From Phycisphaerae bacterium (GTDB lineage Bacteria; Planctomycetota; Phycisphaerae; Sedimentisphaerales; UBA12454): a stretch of DNA of 64,000 nt. The position numbers and the translations under genes are program-made. The notes under the pieces were generated by a model, which was given only the letters and a program-made list of their open reading frames with translations, did no database searches and had not been told where the DNA came from. Of this stretch, positions 33,950-42,045 are shown piece by piece; position 1 is the first letter of the stretch; each line of letters opens with the position of its first letter. Location of the stretch: the NCBI GenBank assembly GCA_041652575.1, contig JBAZHC010000002.1:186001-250000 (forward strand). The letters run 5' to 3'.

Positions 33950-36271
33950 GTGGCATGTAAGATTTATTACGCTCATAGTGACCCCAATGGTAAATTACTT
34001 GAAGAAGGTGGACACTGGCAATTATTAAAAGATCACTTATTGGAGACCGCGAAATTGGCAAAGGAATTTGCTTCGGCTTTCGATGCAGGGGATTGGGGAT
34101 ATATTGCAGGACTTTTACATGATTTGGGGAAATATACGCGTGCATTCCAAGACTATCTAAAGCGAAGTATGGTTGGCGAAAGAGTGACTCGTGGTGAAGT
34201 TATTCATGCCTTGCAGGGCGCAAAGTTTGCAAATGAGGCGATCAATGATTCTGTAATTACTGACATCATTTGCAATATAATCGCGACACATCACGGAGGC
34301 TTGTTCGATAGCATTACCGATGGCCAAAGAACATTGATTCGCAAAACAGACAAAAGCGAAAACAAACTCCATTACGAGGAGGCAAGAAAGGAATTCAACC
34401 CTAGCATCAATGAAGCGGAACTAAAAACAGAAATTTTGAATTTCTGCAACACAAGCCAGTCCAAAGATTTAAACCCACTCTTTATGCTGCACTTCCTGAC
34501 AAAGGCCATTTATTCCTGTGTAGTAGATGCAGATAGATGCAACAGTGCAGGTTTGGAAATCAACGATACGAGGCCGGACTGGGCGAAGTTGATTCAACAG
34601 TTGGATGCTTATCTGACCATCTTTACTGAGGACAGCGACATTAACAGAGTTCGAAAGAGTATTTCCGAACAATGCCAGGAAGGGGGTAGCTGGCAGCAGG
34701 GAATTTATACGCTATCCGTTCCCACGGGTGGAGGAAAGACGTTGTCGAGCTTGAGATTTGCCTTGGCGCATGCTCAAAAGCACAACCTGAAACGTATTAT
34801 TTACGTTATTCCTTATCTGTCCATTCTGGACCAAACCGCATCCAAGATGCATGATGTTTTTGGTGACAATAGCGGTGAATTAATATTGGAGCATCACTCC
34901 AATATTGAATTGCCGGACAACGACGATAACGAGGATAAGTATCGACTGTTGACTTCCCGTTGGGACAGCCCGGTTGTCTTGACCACAATGGTGCAGTTTC
35001 TTGAAACGGTTTACAGTAATCGAGCATCAAAACTCAGAAAATTTCACAATATGTCGGAGGCTGTTCTGATTTTTGATGAAATTCAGGCTTTACCGATAAA
35101 ATGTGTCCACCTGTTCAATGAGGTGGCCAATTTTTTGCACACCTTTAGCAAGTCAACTATTTTGCTTTGCACTGCTACTCAGCCGCATCTTCACAAGACG
35201 GAGCGTCCGGTCCGGTTGTCTGAAAATCCGGATATCGTCAACATTACGTCGGACGAACTGAAAGTGTTTGAGCGGGTATGTATTGAAGATAAAACTCAGG
35301 TTGCTATGGATCATGAGCAAATCGCGGAGTTGGTTAAAAAGCAAATCGAACAGGGCAAAAACACGCTGGTCATTCTGAACACCAAAGGTGACGCCCGTCA
35401 GGTTTATGAGCAGTGCAAGGGGGTTGAATGTGAGAAGATTTTTTTAACGACGGACCTTTGTCCGGCACACCGTCTGAGTATCCTTAAGCGTTTGCGGGAT
35501 AATCTCAAAACAGAAACGAGAAAGTTGACCTTGTGTGTAAGCACACAACTTATCGAGGCTGGCGTGGACGTATCGTTTGACTGTGTAATTCGCGCACAGG
35601 CGGGTATGGATAGCATTATACAGGCGGCGGGACGCTGTAATCGCAATAGGGAAAACGCAACACCTCAATCGGTATTTGTTGTCAATGTTAAGGATGAAAA
35701 ACTTACGTACCTGCCGGAAATTAAAGATGGAAAAGCTATTACGACAAGGGTATTTCATGAAAATCAGGATAGCAACTTGTTAAGCGAAAAGGTGATTGAC
35801 CAGTTTTATAAATATTATTTTTACGATCAAAAGAAAAAAATGGATTATAGCATAAACGGCGGACCTTCCACTGTATACAGTCTGCTCAATGACAACCCAT
35901 TAGGGACGGCGGCTTACCAAAACAGGAACAATGAGAACTATACAGGTTTGCCGTGTGCCTTTCAAACAGCGGCGGAAGCTTTTTCTGTCATTGACGGTGC
36001 CCAAATCGGGGTTGTGGTTCCCTATGGGGATGCTCTGAAACTCATTAACAAGTTTGAGAATAATTATAGTCCGAAAGAGAGATTACGGATTTTGAAGCAA
36101 TTACAAAAATATACAGTATCCGTTTATTCCGACGTGTTGGGCAAACTCGAATATATTGAACGAGCAGTCGAAAGAATTGATAACACATTTTACTTACTGA
36201 GTCCGGATTACTATGATGCAGAAGAATATGGATTGAGACGTGAGGCAATGTTTTCACTTTTGAATATATGA
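33950..36271 (+). CDS. cas3: CRISPR helicase-nuclease Cas3 (type I-C)
   Basis: 773 residues starting at GTG 33950 after AGAGGGGGAAA. The N-terminal HD nuclease shows HWQLLKDHLLET and IAGLLHDLGKYTRAFQ, later IATHHGG. The SF2 helicase part has VPTGGGKTLSSLRFAL (Walker A), IFDEIQALP (motif II), LLCTATQPHL and IQAAGRCNRN (motif VI). Cas3 is recruited to Cascade-bound DNA and degrades the displaced strand. First gene of a seven-gene operon ending at cas2. Confidence 0.96.
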   Translation: MACKIYYAHSDPNGKLLEEGGHWQLLKDHLLETAKLAKEFASAFDAGDWGYIAGLLHDLGKYTRAFQDYLKRSMVGERVTRGEVIHALQGAKFANEAINDSVITDIICNIIATHHGGLFDSITDGQRTLIRKTDKSENKLHYEEARKEFNPSINEAELKTEILNFCNTSQSKDLNPLFMLHFLTKAIYSCVVDADRCNSAGLEINDTRPDWAKLIQQLDAYLTIFTEDSDINRVRKSISEQCQEGGSWQQGIYTLSVPTGGGKTLSSLRFALAHAQKHNLKRIIYVIPYLSILDQTASKMHDVFGDNSGELILEHHSNIELPDNDDNEDKYRLLTSRWDSPVVLTTMVQFLETVYSNRASKLRKFHNMSEAVLIFDEIQALPIKCVHLFNEVANFLHTFSKSTILLCTATQPHLHKTERPVRLSENPDIVNITSDELKVFERVCIEDKTQVAMDHEQIAELVKKQIEQGKNTLVILNTKGDARQVYEQCKGVECEKIFLTTDLCPAHRLSILKRLRDNLKTETRKLTLCVSTQLIEAGVDVSFDCVIRAQAGMDSIIQAAGRCNRNRENATPQSVFVVNVKDEKLTYLPEIKDGKAITTRVFHENQDSNLLSEKVIDQFYKYYFYDQKKKMDYSINGGPSTVYSLLNDNPLGTAAYQNRNNENYTGLPCAFQTAAEAFSVIDGAQIGVVVPYGDALKLINKFENNYSPKERLRILKQLQKYTVSVYSDVLGKLEYIERAVERIDNTFYLLSPDYYDAEEYGLRREAMFSLLNI

Positions 36272-36289
36272 TTAAAGGCAGGTGTCAAA

Positions 36290-37042
36290 ATGGACAGAAA
36301 AAGAAACTCAGTTGAATTCAAGCTTACGGGCCGATATGCCTTATTTTCGGATCCCGTTACACGGGTGGGCGGTGAAAAATTCTCCTATCAGGTCCCGACC
36401 TATCAGGCCCTCAAAGGCATTCTTGAAAGCGTTTACTGGAAACCAACGTTTATTTGGTATATCGACGCTGTTCGAGTGATGAAAAAGATTCAAACTGAAT
36501 CCAAGGGAATCAAACCATTAAGAATGGATAATGCAAAGAAGAACGAATTGTCGTACTACACCTACTTGCGTGGAGACCAATATTTAGAATATCAGGTTCT
36601 TGCCCATTTTGAATGGAATGAACATCGCGAAAAGCTTATCGAGGATCGTAAAGAACATAAGCATCACAATATTGCCAGACGCAGTATTAAAAAAGGTGGG
36701 CGGCGGGATATCTTCCTCGGTACTAGGGAATGTCAGGGATATGTCGAAGAATGTATTTTTGGCGAAGGAGAAGGTTTTTACGACCAATACGGAGAACTGG
36801 ACTTTGGCGTCATGTTTCACGGCTATGACTATCCCGATGAAACGGGAGAGGATGAGCTTGTCGTCCGCCTGTGGCGGGCCAAGATGACGGATGGCATCAT
36901 CGAATTTCCGGAACCAAAAGATTGCGAGCCTTCATTACGACGGTTTATTCGTAAAATGACGGCAAAAGAGTTTGAGAACAATCGAAACTTTACGCTTGTC
37001 GAAAACGACCTCAGCATGGTGGATTTGGTAAAGGAGGATTAA
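36290..37042 (+). CDS. cas5c: Cas5c (Cas5d), crRNA-processing Cascade subunit
   Basis: 250 residues: FKLTGRYALFSDPVTRVGGEKFSYQVPTY near the start gives way to the glycine-rich region typical of Cas5, shown here in part by RYALFSDPVTRVGGEK. In type I-C systems Cas5 replaces Cas6: it cuts the repeat RNA and stays bound to the 5' handle. FLGTRECQGYVEECIFGEGE and VMFHGYDYPDE are also characteristic. AGGCAGG lies upstream of ATG 36290. Confidence 0.94.
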   Translation: MDRKRNSVEFKLTGRYALFSDPVTRVGGEKFSYQVPTYQALKGILESVYWKPTFIWYIDAVRVMKKIQTESKGIKPLRMDNAKKNELSYYTYLRGDQYLEYQVLAHFEWNEHREKLIEDRKEHKHHNIARRSIKKGGRRDIFLGTRECQGYVEECIFGEGEGFYDQYGELDFGVMFHGYDYPDETGEDELVVRLWRAKMTDGIIEFPEPKDCEPSLRRFIRKMTAKEFENNRNFTLVENDLSMVDLVKED

Positions 37043-37043
37043 A

Positions 37044-38945
37044 ATGGGATTCTGGCAGCATCTAGCAGAAAGCTATGATCGAAACGCCGATGCGTTGAAG
37101 AAGACGTATCCGCTTTCAACTACATCCATATCCAATAATAGCAATGCTATCGTCGTCATTGTGATAAATAGCAATGGCAAGTTTGTCGATGTCTATCAAA
37201 TAGATAAAAAATCAAAAACAACCAAGAAAAAGGCAGGCAATCCACTCGTTACTATCACGATTCCAGCATCGGAGGAAAGCCTGAAACGAACCAGTACTGC
37301 TATCCTGCCATACCCGGTTTTTGACCAATTTGGATATTTGAAAGGAGAGGGTAAGAAATATGATGCTTATGTTCGACAACTAAAAAGCTTTGCTGAATCC
37401 AAATTCAGCACTGAACATGTCAAAGCGATTTATCAATATGTTAGGGAAGGGACAATCGCTAAAAATTTGGCAAAAATGAAACCAAAGGATAACACTAACA
37501 TCCTTTTTCAGGTTGAAATACCTGAACATCCACAAGCGAAGGTTTGGGAAGACGAGACTCTTTTCAATGCGTGGCACCAATACTATTTGTCCATCAAAAA
37601 TGATACTCAATCTTTGGACTATATTACAGGCACTAATCAGCCAACAGCCACATTCCATCCGAAAAAGATTTCCAATGCTTCAGCAAATGCAAAGCTTATC
37701 TCCGGTAACGATAAAACGAATTACACGTTTCGCGGCAAATTCACCGAACCCTTTGAGGCCGTTTCAATTGGCTATGAAACCACACAAAAAGCGCATCAGT
37801 TTTTACGGTATCTCATCAATGATCGGAAAATTTACTGTGGCGAACAAATCATTGTATCTTTTACGATTGGTTCAATGAAAAAAGTGTTGCCGCCTCCCAT
37901 AGAAGAAAAGAGTATTTGGAGTATATTACAGAAATCTATCCCACAAACAGAGAACGATATGCAGATTCGTCTTCACGCTGAAACAGGCTTTGACTATGCG
38001 GATGCTCTTAGGAAATCACTAGCCGGTTACGGTTACGGCAAGGCAATGGAACAACATTCAAAAACGGCAGTGTTTGCATTAGATGCAGTTAGTGATAAAT
38101 CAGGACGATTGTCCATTACATTTTATCGCGAACTGGATAGAAGCGAATATCTCGAAAAAATAGCTGACTGGCATGACCGGTGTAAATGGCATCAAAAATT
38201 TTGGGACAAGGAAAACGAAAAGTATATCACTTATACCGGCGCTCCGTCCGTTGACAAAATCATTGAAGCCGTTCACGGCAAAGCCCGGGGCAGGAAGGAC
38301 GAGAGCTATACAAAAATAAAGAAAGCAGCTCGGGAACGGTTGCTTCGCTGTATTTTCGATGGTGCCTTCCTGCCAATGGATTACGTGGTGTCGGCAGTTC
38401 GACGGGCTTCCAATCCTTTGGGAATTACAAAAAATAGGAAATTCGACCGTAATAGTTTCGAACAGGTTGTATCAACAACATGCGCGTTGGTACGCATATA
38501 TTATCAACAAATTGAGAAAAAGGACTACAAAATGAGTATTGAAAAAGACAGAAAAGATCGCGATTACCTTTACGGCAGGTTACTTGGCGCTGCGGACAAA
38601 CTGGAGGAATATGCCCTCTACAAAAAGGACAAAGAAAAAGAACGTCCTACTTCAGCGATTCGGTATATGCAAGCCTTTGCCCAGCGACCATTCAGGACGT
38701 GGCAAACGATACATGGTTGTCTTAATCCATATATCCAGAAAGTGAAAGGAGGATTTGAATTTCAAGAAATTCAAGCGATAAATGAACAGTTCGTATCTGG
38801 CGATTACGAAAAAGACTTACCGCTAAACGGTTCATATCTGATAGGGTATTATCACGAACGAGCGTATATAGACAGCCTTGTTGCGGCTGCTTGTAACAAA
38901 AAACAATCATCCAACATAAACGAAAAGGAGAATGACAATGACTAA
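37044..38945 (+). CDS. cas8c: Cas8c (Csd1), large Cascade subunit
   Basis: 633 residues with the Csd1 pattern: MGFWQHLAESYDRNADAL, NTNILFQVEIPEHPQAKVWE and GRLSITFYRELDRSEYLEKIADWHDRC-type text (RLSITFYRELDRSEYLE). AAAGGAGG lies just before ATG 37044. It recognises the PAM and begins R-loop formation. Its 3' part also encodes the small subunit Cas11c from an internal start. Overlaps cas7 by 8 bp. Confidence 0.94.
   Translation: MGFWQHLAESYDRNADALKKTYPLSTTSISNNSNAIVVIVINSNGKFVDVYQIDKKSKTTKKKAGNPLVTITIPASEESLKRTSTAILPYPVFDQFGYLKGEGKKYDAYVRQLKSFAESKFSTEHVKAIYQYVREGTIAKNLAKMKPKDNTNILFQVEIPEHPQAKVWEDETLFNAWHQYYLSIKNDTQSLDYITGTNQPTATFHPKKISNASANAKLISGNDKTNYTFRGKFTEPFEAVSIGYETTQKAHQFLRYLINDRKIYCGEQIIVSFTIGSMKKVLPPPIEEKSIWSILQKSIPQTENDMQIRLHAETGFDYADALRKSLAGYGYGKAMEQHSKTAVFALDAVSDKSGRLSITFYRELDRSEYLEKIADWHDRCKWHQKFWDKENEKYITYTGAPSVDKIIEAVHGKARGRKDESYTKIKKAARERLLRCIFDGAFLPMDYVVSAVRRASNPLGITKNRKFDRNSFEQVVSTTCALVRIYYQQIEKKDYKMSIEKDRKDRDYLYGRLLGAADKLEEYALYKKDKEKERPTSAIRYMQAFAQRPFRTWQTIHGCLNPYIQKVKGGFEFQEIQAINEQFVSGDYEKDLPLNGSYLIGYYHERAYIDSLVAAACNKKQSSNINEKENDND
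38532..38945 (+). CDS. cas11c: Cas11c, small subunit from an internal start in cas8c
   Basis: In type I-C systems the small subunit is known to come from an internal start in cas8c. Here an in-frame ATG at 38532 (MSIEKDRKDRDYLYGRLLGA) follows AAAAAGGA with 8-bp spacing, giving 137 helical residues. This is the expected size and place. It would line the target-DNA channel of Cascade in two copies. Confidence 0.65.
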   Translation: MSIEKDRKDRDYLYGRLLGAADKLEEYALYKKDKEKERPTSAIRYMQAFAQRPFRTWQTIHGCLNPYIQKVKGGFEFQEIQAINEQFVSGDYEKDLPLNGSYLIGYYHERAYIDSLVAAACNKKQSSNINEKENDND

Positions 38946-39858
38946 TAACAAAGCACTTACGAACAAAATTGATTTTGCAGTGATTATATCTGTAAACAGG
39001 GCAAACCCAAACGGTGATCCACTAAACGGAAACCGACCTCGCCAAACCTACGATGGTTATGGTGAAATATCCGACGTTTGTCTCAAACGTAAGATACGTA
39101 ATCGCCTACAGGATATGGGGGAGTCAATCTTCGTTCAATCAGACGATAACAGGGTCGATGAACACCGTTCTCTTAATGCTCGCTTCAAAGATGCTCTAGA
39201 GAAATGGGAAAAAGAAGTAAAAGATAAAAAACGGGAATCAACAGATACAAGAAGCAATGCTCCAAAAGAGTGGTTTGACGTTCGGGCTTTTGGCCAGGTT
39301 TTTGCATTCAAGGAGAAAAAGGCAGGAAAAAAAGACAAGAAAACAAAAGAGATAGAAAACGATGCTGATGAGAGTACGGGAGAAAATTCGGATGCGGTAT
39401 CCATTGGGATACGAGGCCCAGTAACCATTCAGAGCGCATTCAGTGTTGATCCCATTACGCCGGAAAGTCTGCAAATCATCAAGAGCGTTAATCTCGAAAC
39501 CGAACAGAATCCAGATAAAAAAGCATCTGATACGATGGGAATGAAGCACCGTGTCGATAAGGGAATTTACGTAACGTACGGTGCCATCAACACTCAATTG
39601 GCCAAGAAACCAATTTTTTCGGATTCTGATGCAGAAAAACTAAAAAAGGCCCTACAAACCTTGTTTGTGAATGACGCCTCTTCCGCCCGCCCGGAAGGAA
39701 GCATGGAAGTGGTGAAGGTAATCTGGTGGAAGCATAACAGCCCCTGCGGTCAGTATGCTTCTGTAAAAGTACACAGAAGTCTGAAAGTGAGCAAAGATGG
39801 AAATATTGACTTTGACAATCTGGATGGTTTGTCCCCAGAAGTTATTGATGGCTTTTGA
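38938..39858 (+). CDS. cas7c: Cas7c (Csd2), Cascade backbone
   Basis: Start ATG 38938 sits 7 bp after AAGGAG; the ATG at 38932 is too close. About 306 residues: KIDFAVIISVNRANPNGDPLNGNRP, DVRAFGQVFAF, SIGIRGPVTIQSAFSVDPI and MGMKHRVDKGIYVTYGAINT, shown here only in part, are Csd2 hallmarks. A lysine-rich insertion (KKAGKKDKKTKEIENDADES) of ~25 residues lies in a loop after FAFKE and is longer than usual. Several copies polymerise along the crRNA. Confidence 0.94.
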   Translation: MTNNKALTNKIDFAVIISVNRANPNGDPLNGNRPRQTYDGYGEISDVCLKRKIRNRLQDMGESIFVQSDDNRVDEHRSLNARFKDALEKWEKEVKDKKRESTDTRSNAPKEWFDVRAFGQVFAFKEKKAGKKDKKTKEIENDADESTGENSDAVSIGIRGPVTIQSAFSVDPITPESLQIIKSVNLETEQNPDKKASDTMGMKHRVDKGIYVTYGAINTQLAKKPIFSDSDAEKLKKALQTLFVNDASSARPEGSMEVVKVIWWKHNSPCGQYASVKVHRSLKVSKDGNIDFDNLDGLSPEVIDGF

Positions 39859-40526
39859 TGTTTTTCGAAGATCAGTTAATTTCTATCTCTGCATTGCAGC
39901 ATTGGCTGTTTTGCCACCGGCAGTGTGGGCTTATTCATCTTGAACAAATCTGGATAGAAAATCAGTTGACTGCTGAAGGAAGGGTTCTTCACGAAAAGGT
40001 GCATCAGGCTAATGCCGAGTTTGCAGGCGATGCGCGAATTGTTCGCGGGCTTCGATTGGTTTCATTTCAGCTGGGCTTGGTAGGGCAGGCTGATGTAGTT
40101 GAATTTCATAAAAGCGATAAGGGAATTGTGCTGCCGGGAAGTGATAATCTCTGGCAGCCTTTTCCGGTCGAGTATAAACGCGGCAAGCCGAAGAAAAATA
40201 ATAGCGACTGCGTACAGCTTTGTGCGCAGGCGATGTGTCTTGAAGAAATGCTCAATACAGAAATTACCTTTGGTGCATTTTATTATCAACGGCCGAGGCG
40301 AAGGACGGAAGTGGAATTTACGACGCAGCTGCACGGGCTGGTGGAAGATATTTCGCAAAGTGTGCATGAGATGATTGATGGTGGGATTACGCCGAGGGGT
40401 GATTATGAACAGAAATGTAAGAATTGTTCCTTGGCGGGTGTTTGTATGCCGAAAACAACAGGGGTAGATAAAAAAATTGACTATTATTTATCGAAAGCAG
40501 GAAATGATGAGGGATTGATTGAATGA
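39858..40526 (+). CDS. cas4: Cas4, spacer-end processing exonuclease
   Basis: Start ATG 39858 overlaps the cas7 stop as TGATG. 222 residues with the iron-sulfur cysteines of Cas4: LFCHRQCGLIHLE early and CKNCSLAGVC late, around a RecB-like nuclease core (LVGQADVVEFHKS, PFPVEYKRGKPKKNNSDCVQ). In type I-C Cas4 helps Cas1-Cas2 pick spacers with a correct PAM. Confidence 0.94.
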   Translation: MFFEDQLISISALQHWLFCHRQCGLIHLEQIWIENQLTAEGRVLHEKVHQANAEFAGDARIVRGLRLVSFQLGLVGQADVVEFHKSDKGIVLPGSDNLWQPFPVEYKRGKPKKNNSDCVQLCAQAMCLEEMLNTEITFGAFYYQRPRRRTEVEFTTQLHGLVEDISQSVHEMIDGGITPRGDYEQKCKNCSLAGVCMPKTTGVDKKIDYYLSKAGNDEGLIE

Positions 40527-41554
40527 AACGCTTGCTTAATACTTTGTTTGTTACCACTCAAGGGGCATATCTTTCAAAAAATGGCGATACAGTTGAAGTC
40601 TTTGCTGAGCATCAAAGCCTTTTGCGCGTTCCGATTCATACGCTGGGCGGGATTGTGTGCTTCGGGAATGTTACGGCGAGTCCGTTTTTGATGGGGCTGT
40701 GCGGGGATAATAATGTTACGGTTTCATTTCTGACGGAGAATGGCAAATTTCTTGCCAGGGTTCATGGACGCGTAAATGGTAATATACTTTTGCGTAAAGA
40801 GCAGTTTCGCAGGTCGGATTGTTTGAAATCCAGCGCTCGAATTGCATCTGCTGTTGTTACCGCTAAAATTGCTAACAGCCGAGTTGTTTTGCAGCGTGTT
40901 TTGCGAGATAAACCCGACCATGATTTTCATGCAGATGTTAATATTGCCGTCGGTCATCTGGGCGGAAGCATTGAACAGGCAAGTAAATGTATGGACCTTG
41001 ATGAGATTCGCGGGATCGAAGGACAGGCTGCGGATATTTATTTCAGTTGTTTCGACCATTTGATAACAACTAACAAAAATGATTTTAGTTTTTGCAGCAG
41101 GAATCGTCGGCCGCCTTTGGATAATGTAAATGCTTTGCTTTCATTTATTTATACATTACTTGTTCACGATTGCCAAAGCGCATTGGAAGCGGTGGGGCTT
41201 GACCCGGCAGCAGGATTTTTACATCGTGATCGACCCGGCAGGCCAAGCCTAGCCCTTGACCTTATGGAAGAATTCAGAGGATATTTAGCAGATAGACTTG
41301 TGCTTTCCTTGATAAATCGTCAGCAGGTTCAGGCAAAGGGATTTACAAAGACGGAATCCGGAGCAGTTATGATGGATGATGAAACTCGAAAGACGGTTCT
41401 TGTTGCCTGGCAGCAACGAAAACGAGATGAGATCACGCACCCATTTCTTCAGGAAAAAATAGATATTGGATTATTACCTCATGTACAGGCAATGTTAATG
41501 GCTCGATTTCTTAGAGGCGAACTTGAAGGCTATCCGCCATTTTTATGGCGATGA
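40523..41554 (+). CDS. cas1: Cas1 integrase
   Basis: 343 residues, ATGA overlap with cas4. The metal-binding pattern is present: the Glu in the IEGQAADIYFSCFDHL helix, HRDRPGRPSLALDLMEEFR with catalytic His and Asp, and TKTESGAVMMDDETRKTVL. It inserts new spacers at the leader end of the array together with Cas2. Confidence 0.95.
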   Translation: MKRLLNTLFVTTQGAYLSKNGDTVEVFAEHQSLLRVPIHTLGGIVCFGNVTASPFLMGLCGDNNVTVSFLTENGKFLARVHGRVNGNILLRKEQFRRSDCLKSSARIASAVVTAKIANSRVVLQRVLRDKPDHDFHADVNIAVGHLGGSIEQASKCMDLDEIRGIEGQAADIYFSCFDHLITTNKNDFSFCSRNRRPPLDNVNALLSFIYTLLVHDCQSALEAVGLDPAAGFLHRDRPGRPSLALDLMEEFRGYLADRLVLSLINRQQVQAKGFTKTESGAVMMDDETRKTVLVAWQQRKRDEITHPFLQEKIDIGLLPHVQAMLMARFLRGELEGYPPFLWR

Positions 41555-41569
41555 TGGAGATTTACTAAT

Positions 41570-41860
41570 ATGATGGTGCTTATAACCTATGATGTTAATA
41601 CCGAAACGGCTATTTCAAGGAAACGGCTTAGACACGTAGCAAAAACTTGTAAAAATCGAGGCCAACGTGTTCAAAACTCTGTATTTGAATGTCTCGTTGA
41701 TCCAGCACAATGGGTCGAGCTAAGAACAAAACTGGTTGATATTATTGACCCTGAGACCGACAGTTTGCGTTTTTATTTTCTCGGCAGTAACTGGAAACGA
41801 CGCATAGAGCATGTTGGGGCCAAGCAGGCATATGATCCTCAAGGGGAGTTAATAGTCTAA
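41570..41860 (+). CDS. cas2: Cas2
   Basis: 96 residues with the ferredoxin-like fold: MVLITYDVNTE carrying the conserved Asp, GQRVQNSVFECLVD, DSLRFYFLGSNWKRRIEHVG. GGAGA precedes ATG 41570 by 9 bp. It bridges two Cas1 dimers in the adaptation complex. Last gene of the cas operon. Confidence 0.96.
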   Translation: MMVLITYDVNTETAISRKRLRHVAKTCKNRGQRVQNSVFECLVDPAQWVELRTKLVDIIDPETDSLRFYFLGSNWKRRIEHVGAKQAYDPQGELIV

Positions 41861-41868
41861 AAATTGAT

Positions 41869-41916
41869 TCGCGAACCTAAAGTGATGTCACTTTTTGTAG
41901 ATGGTTCGCGATTTTT
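41869..41916 (+). terminator. cas operon terminator
   Basis: TCGCGAACC (41869-41877) pairs with GGTTCGCGA (41903-41911), with a nested AAGTGATGTCACTT palindrome in the loop, followed by TTTTT. It lies 9 bp after cas2. Confidence 0.75.
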
Positions 41917-42045
41917 ATAACTGCTCCTTTACAAGTTAATTATGAACTATCCACTTAATTTAAAGTTCGATTTTGATTGCAAAAACAACAGGTTGGCGGA
42001 TATTGCTTTTTAAGTTCTTTAATTATATAATGTTAAAATACTAAC
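41917..42045 (+). promoter_or_regulatory. CRISPR leader
   Basis: A 129-bp A/T-rich stretch between the cas terminator and the first repeat, with no coding frame. TTAATTATATAATG lies 20-35 bp before the first repeat and may hold the array promoter's -10. Confidence 0.7.

Noticed and set aside
33865..33960. 31-codon leader peptide before cas3
   Set aside because: It has a fair ribosome site, but the length and composition give no support; mentioned only with the promoter.
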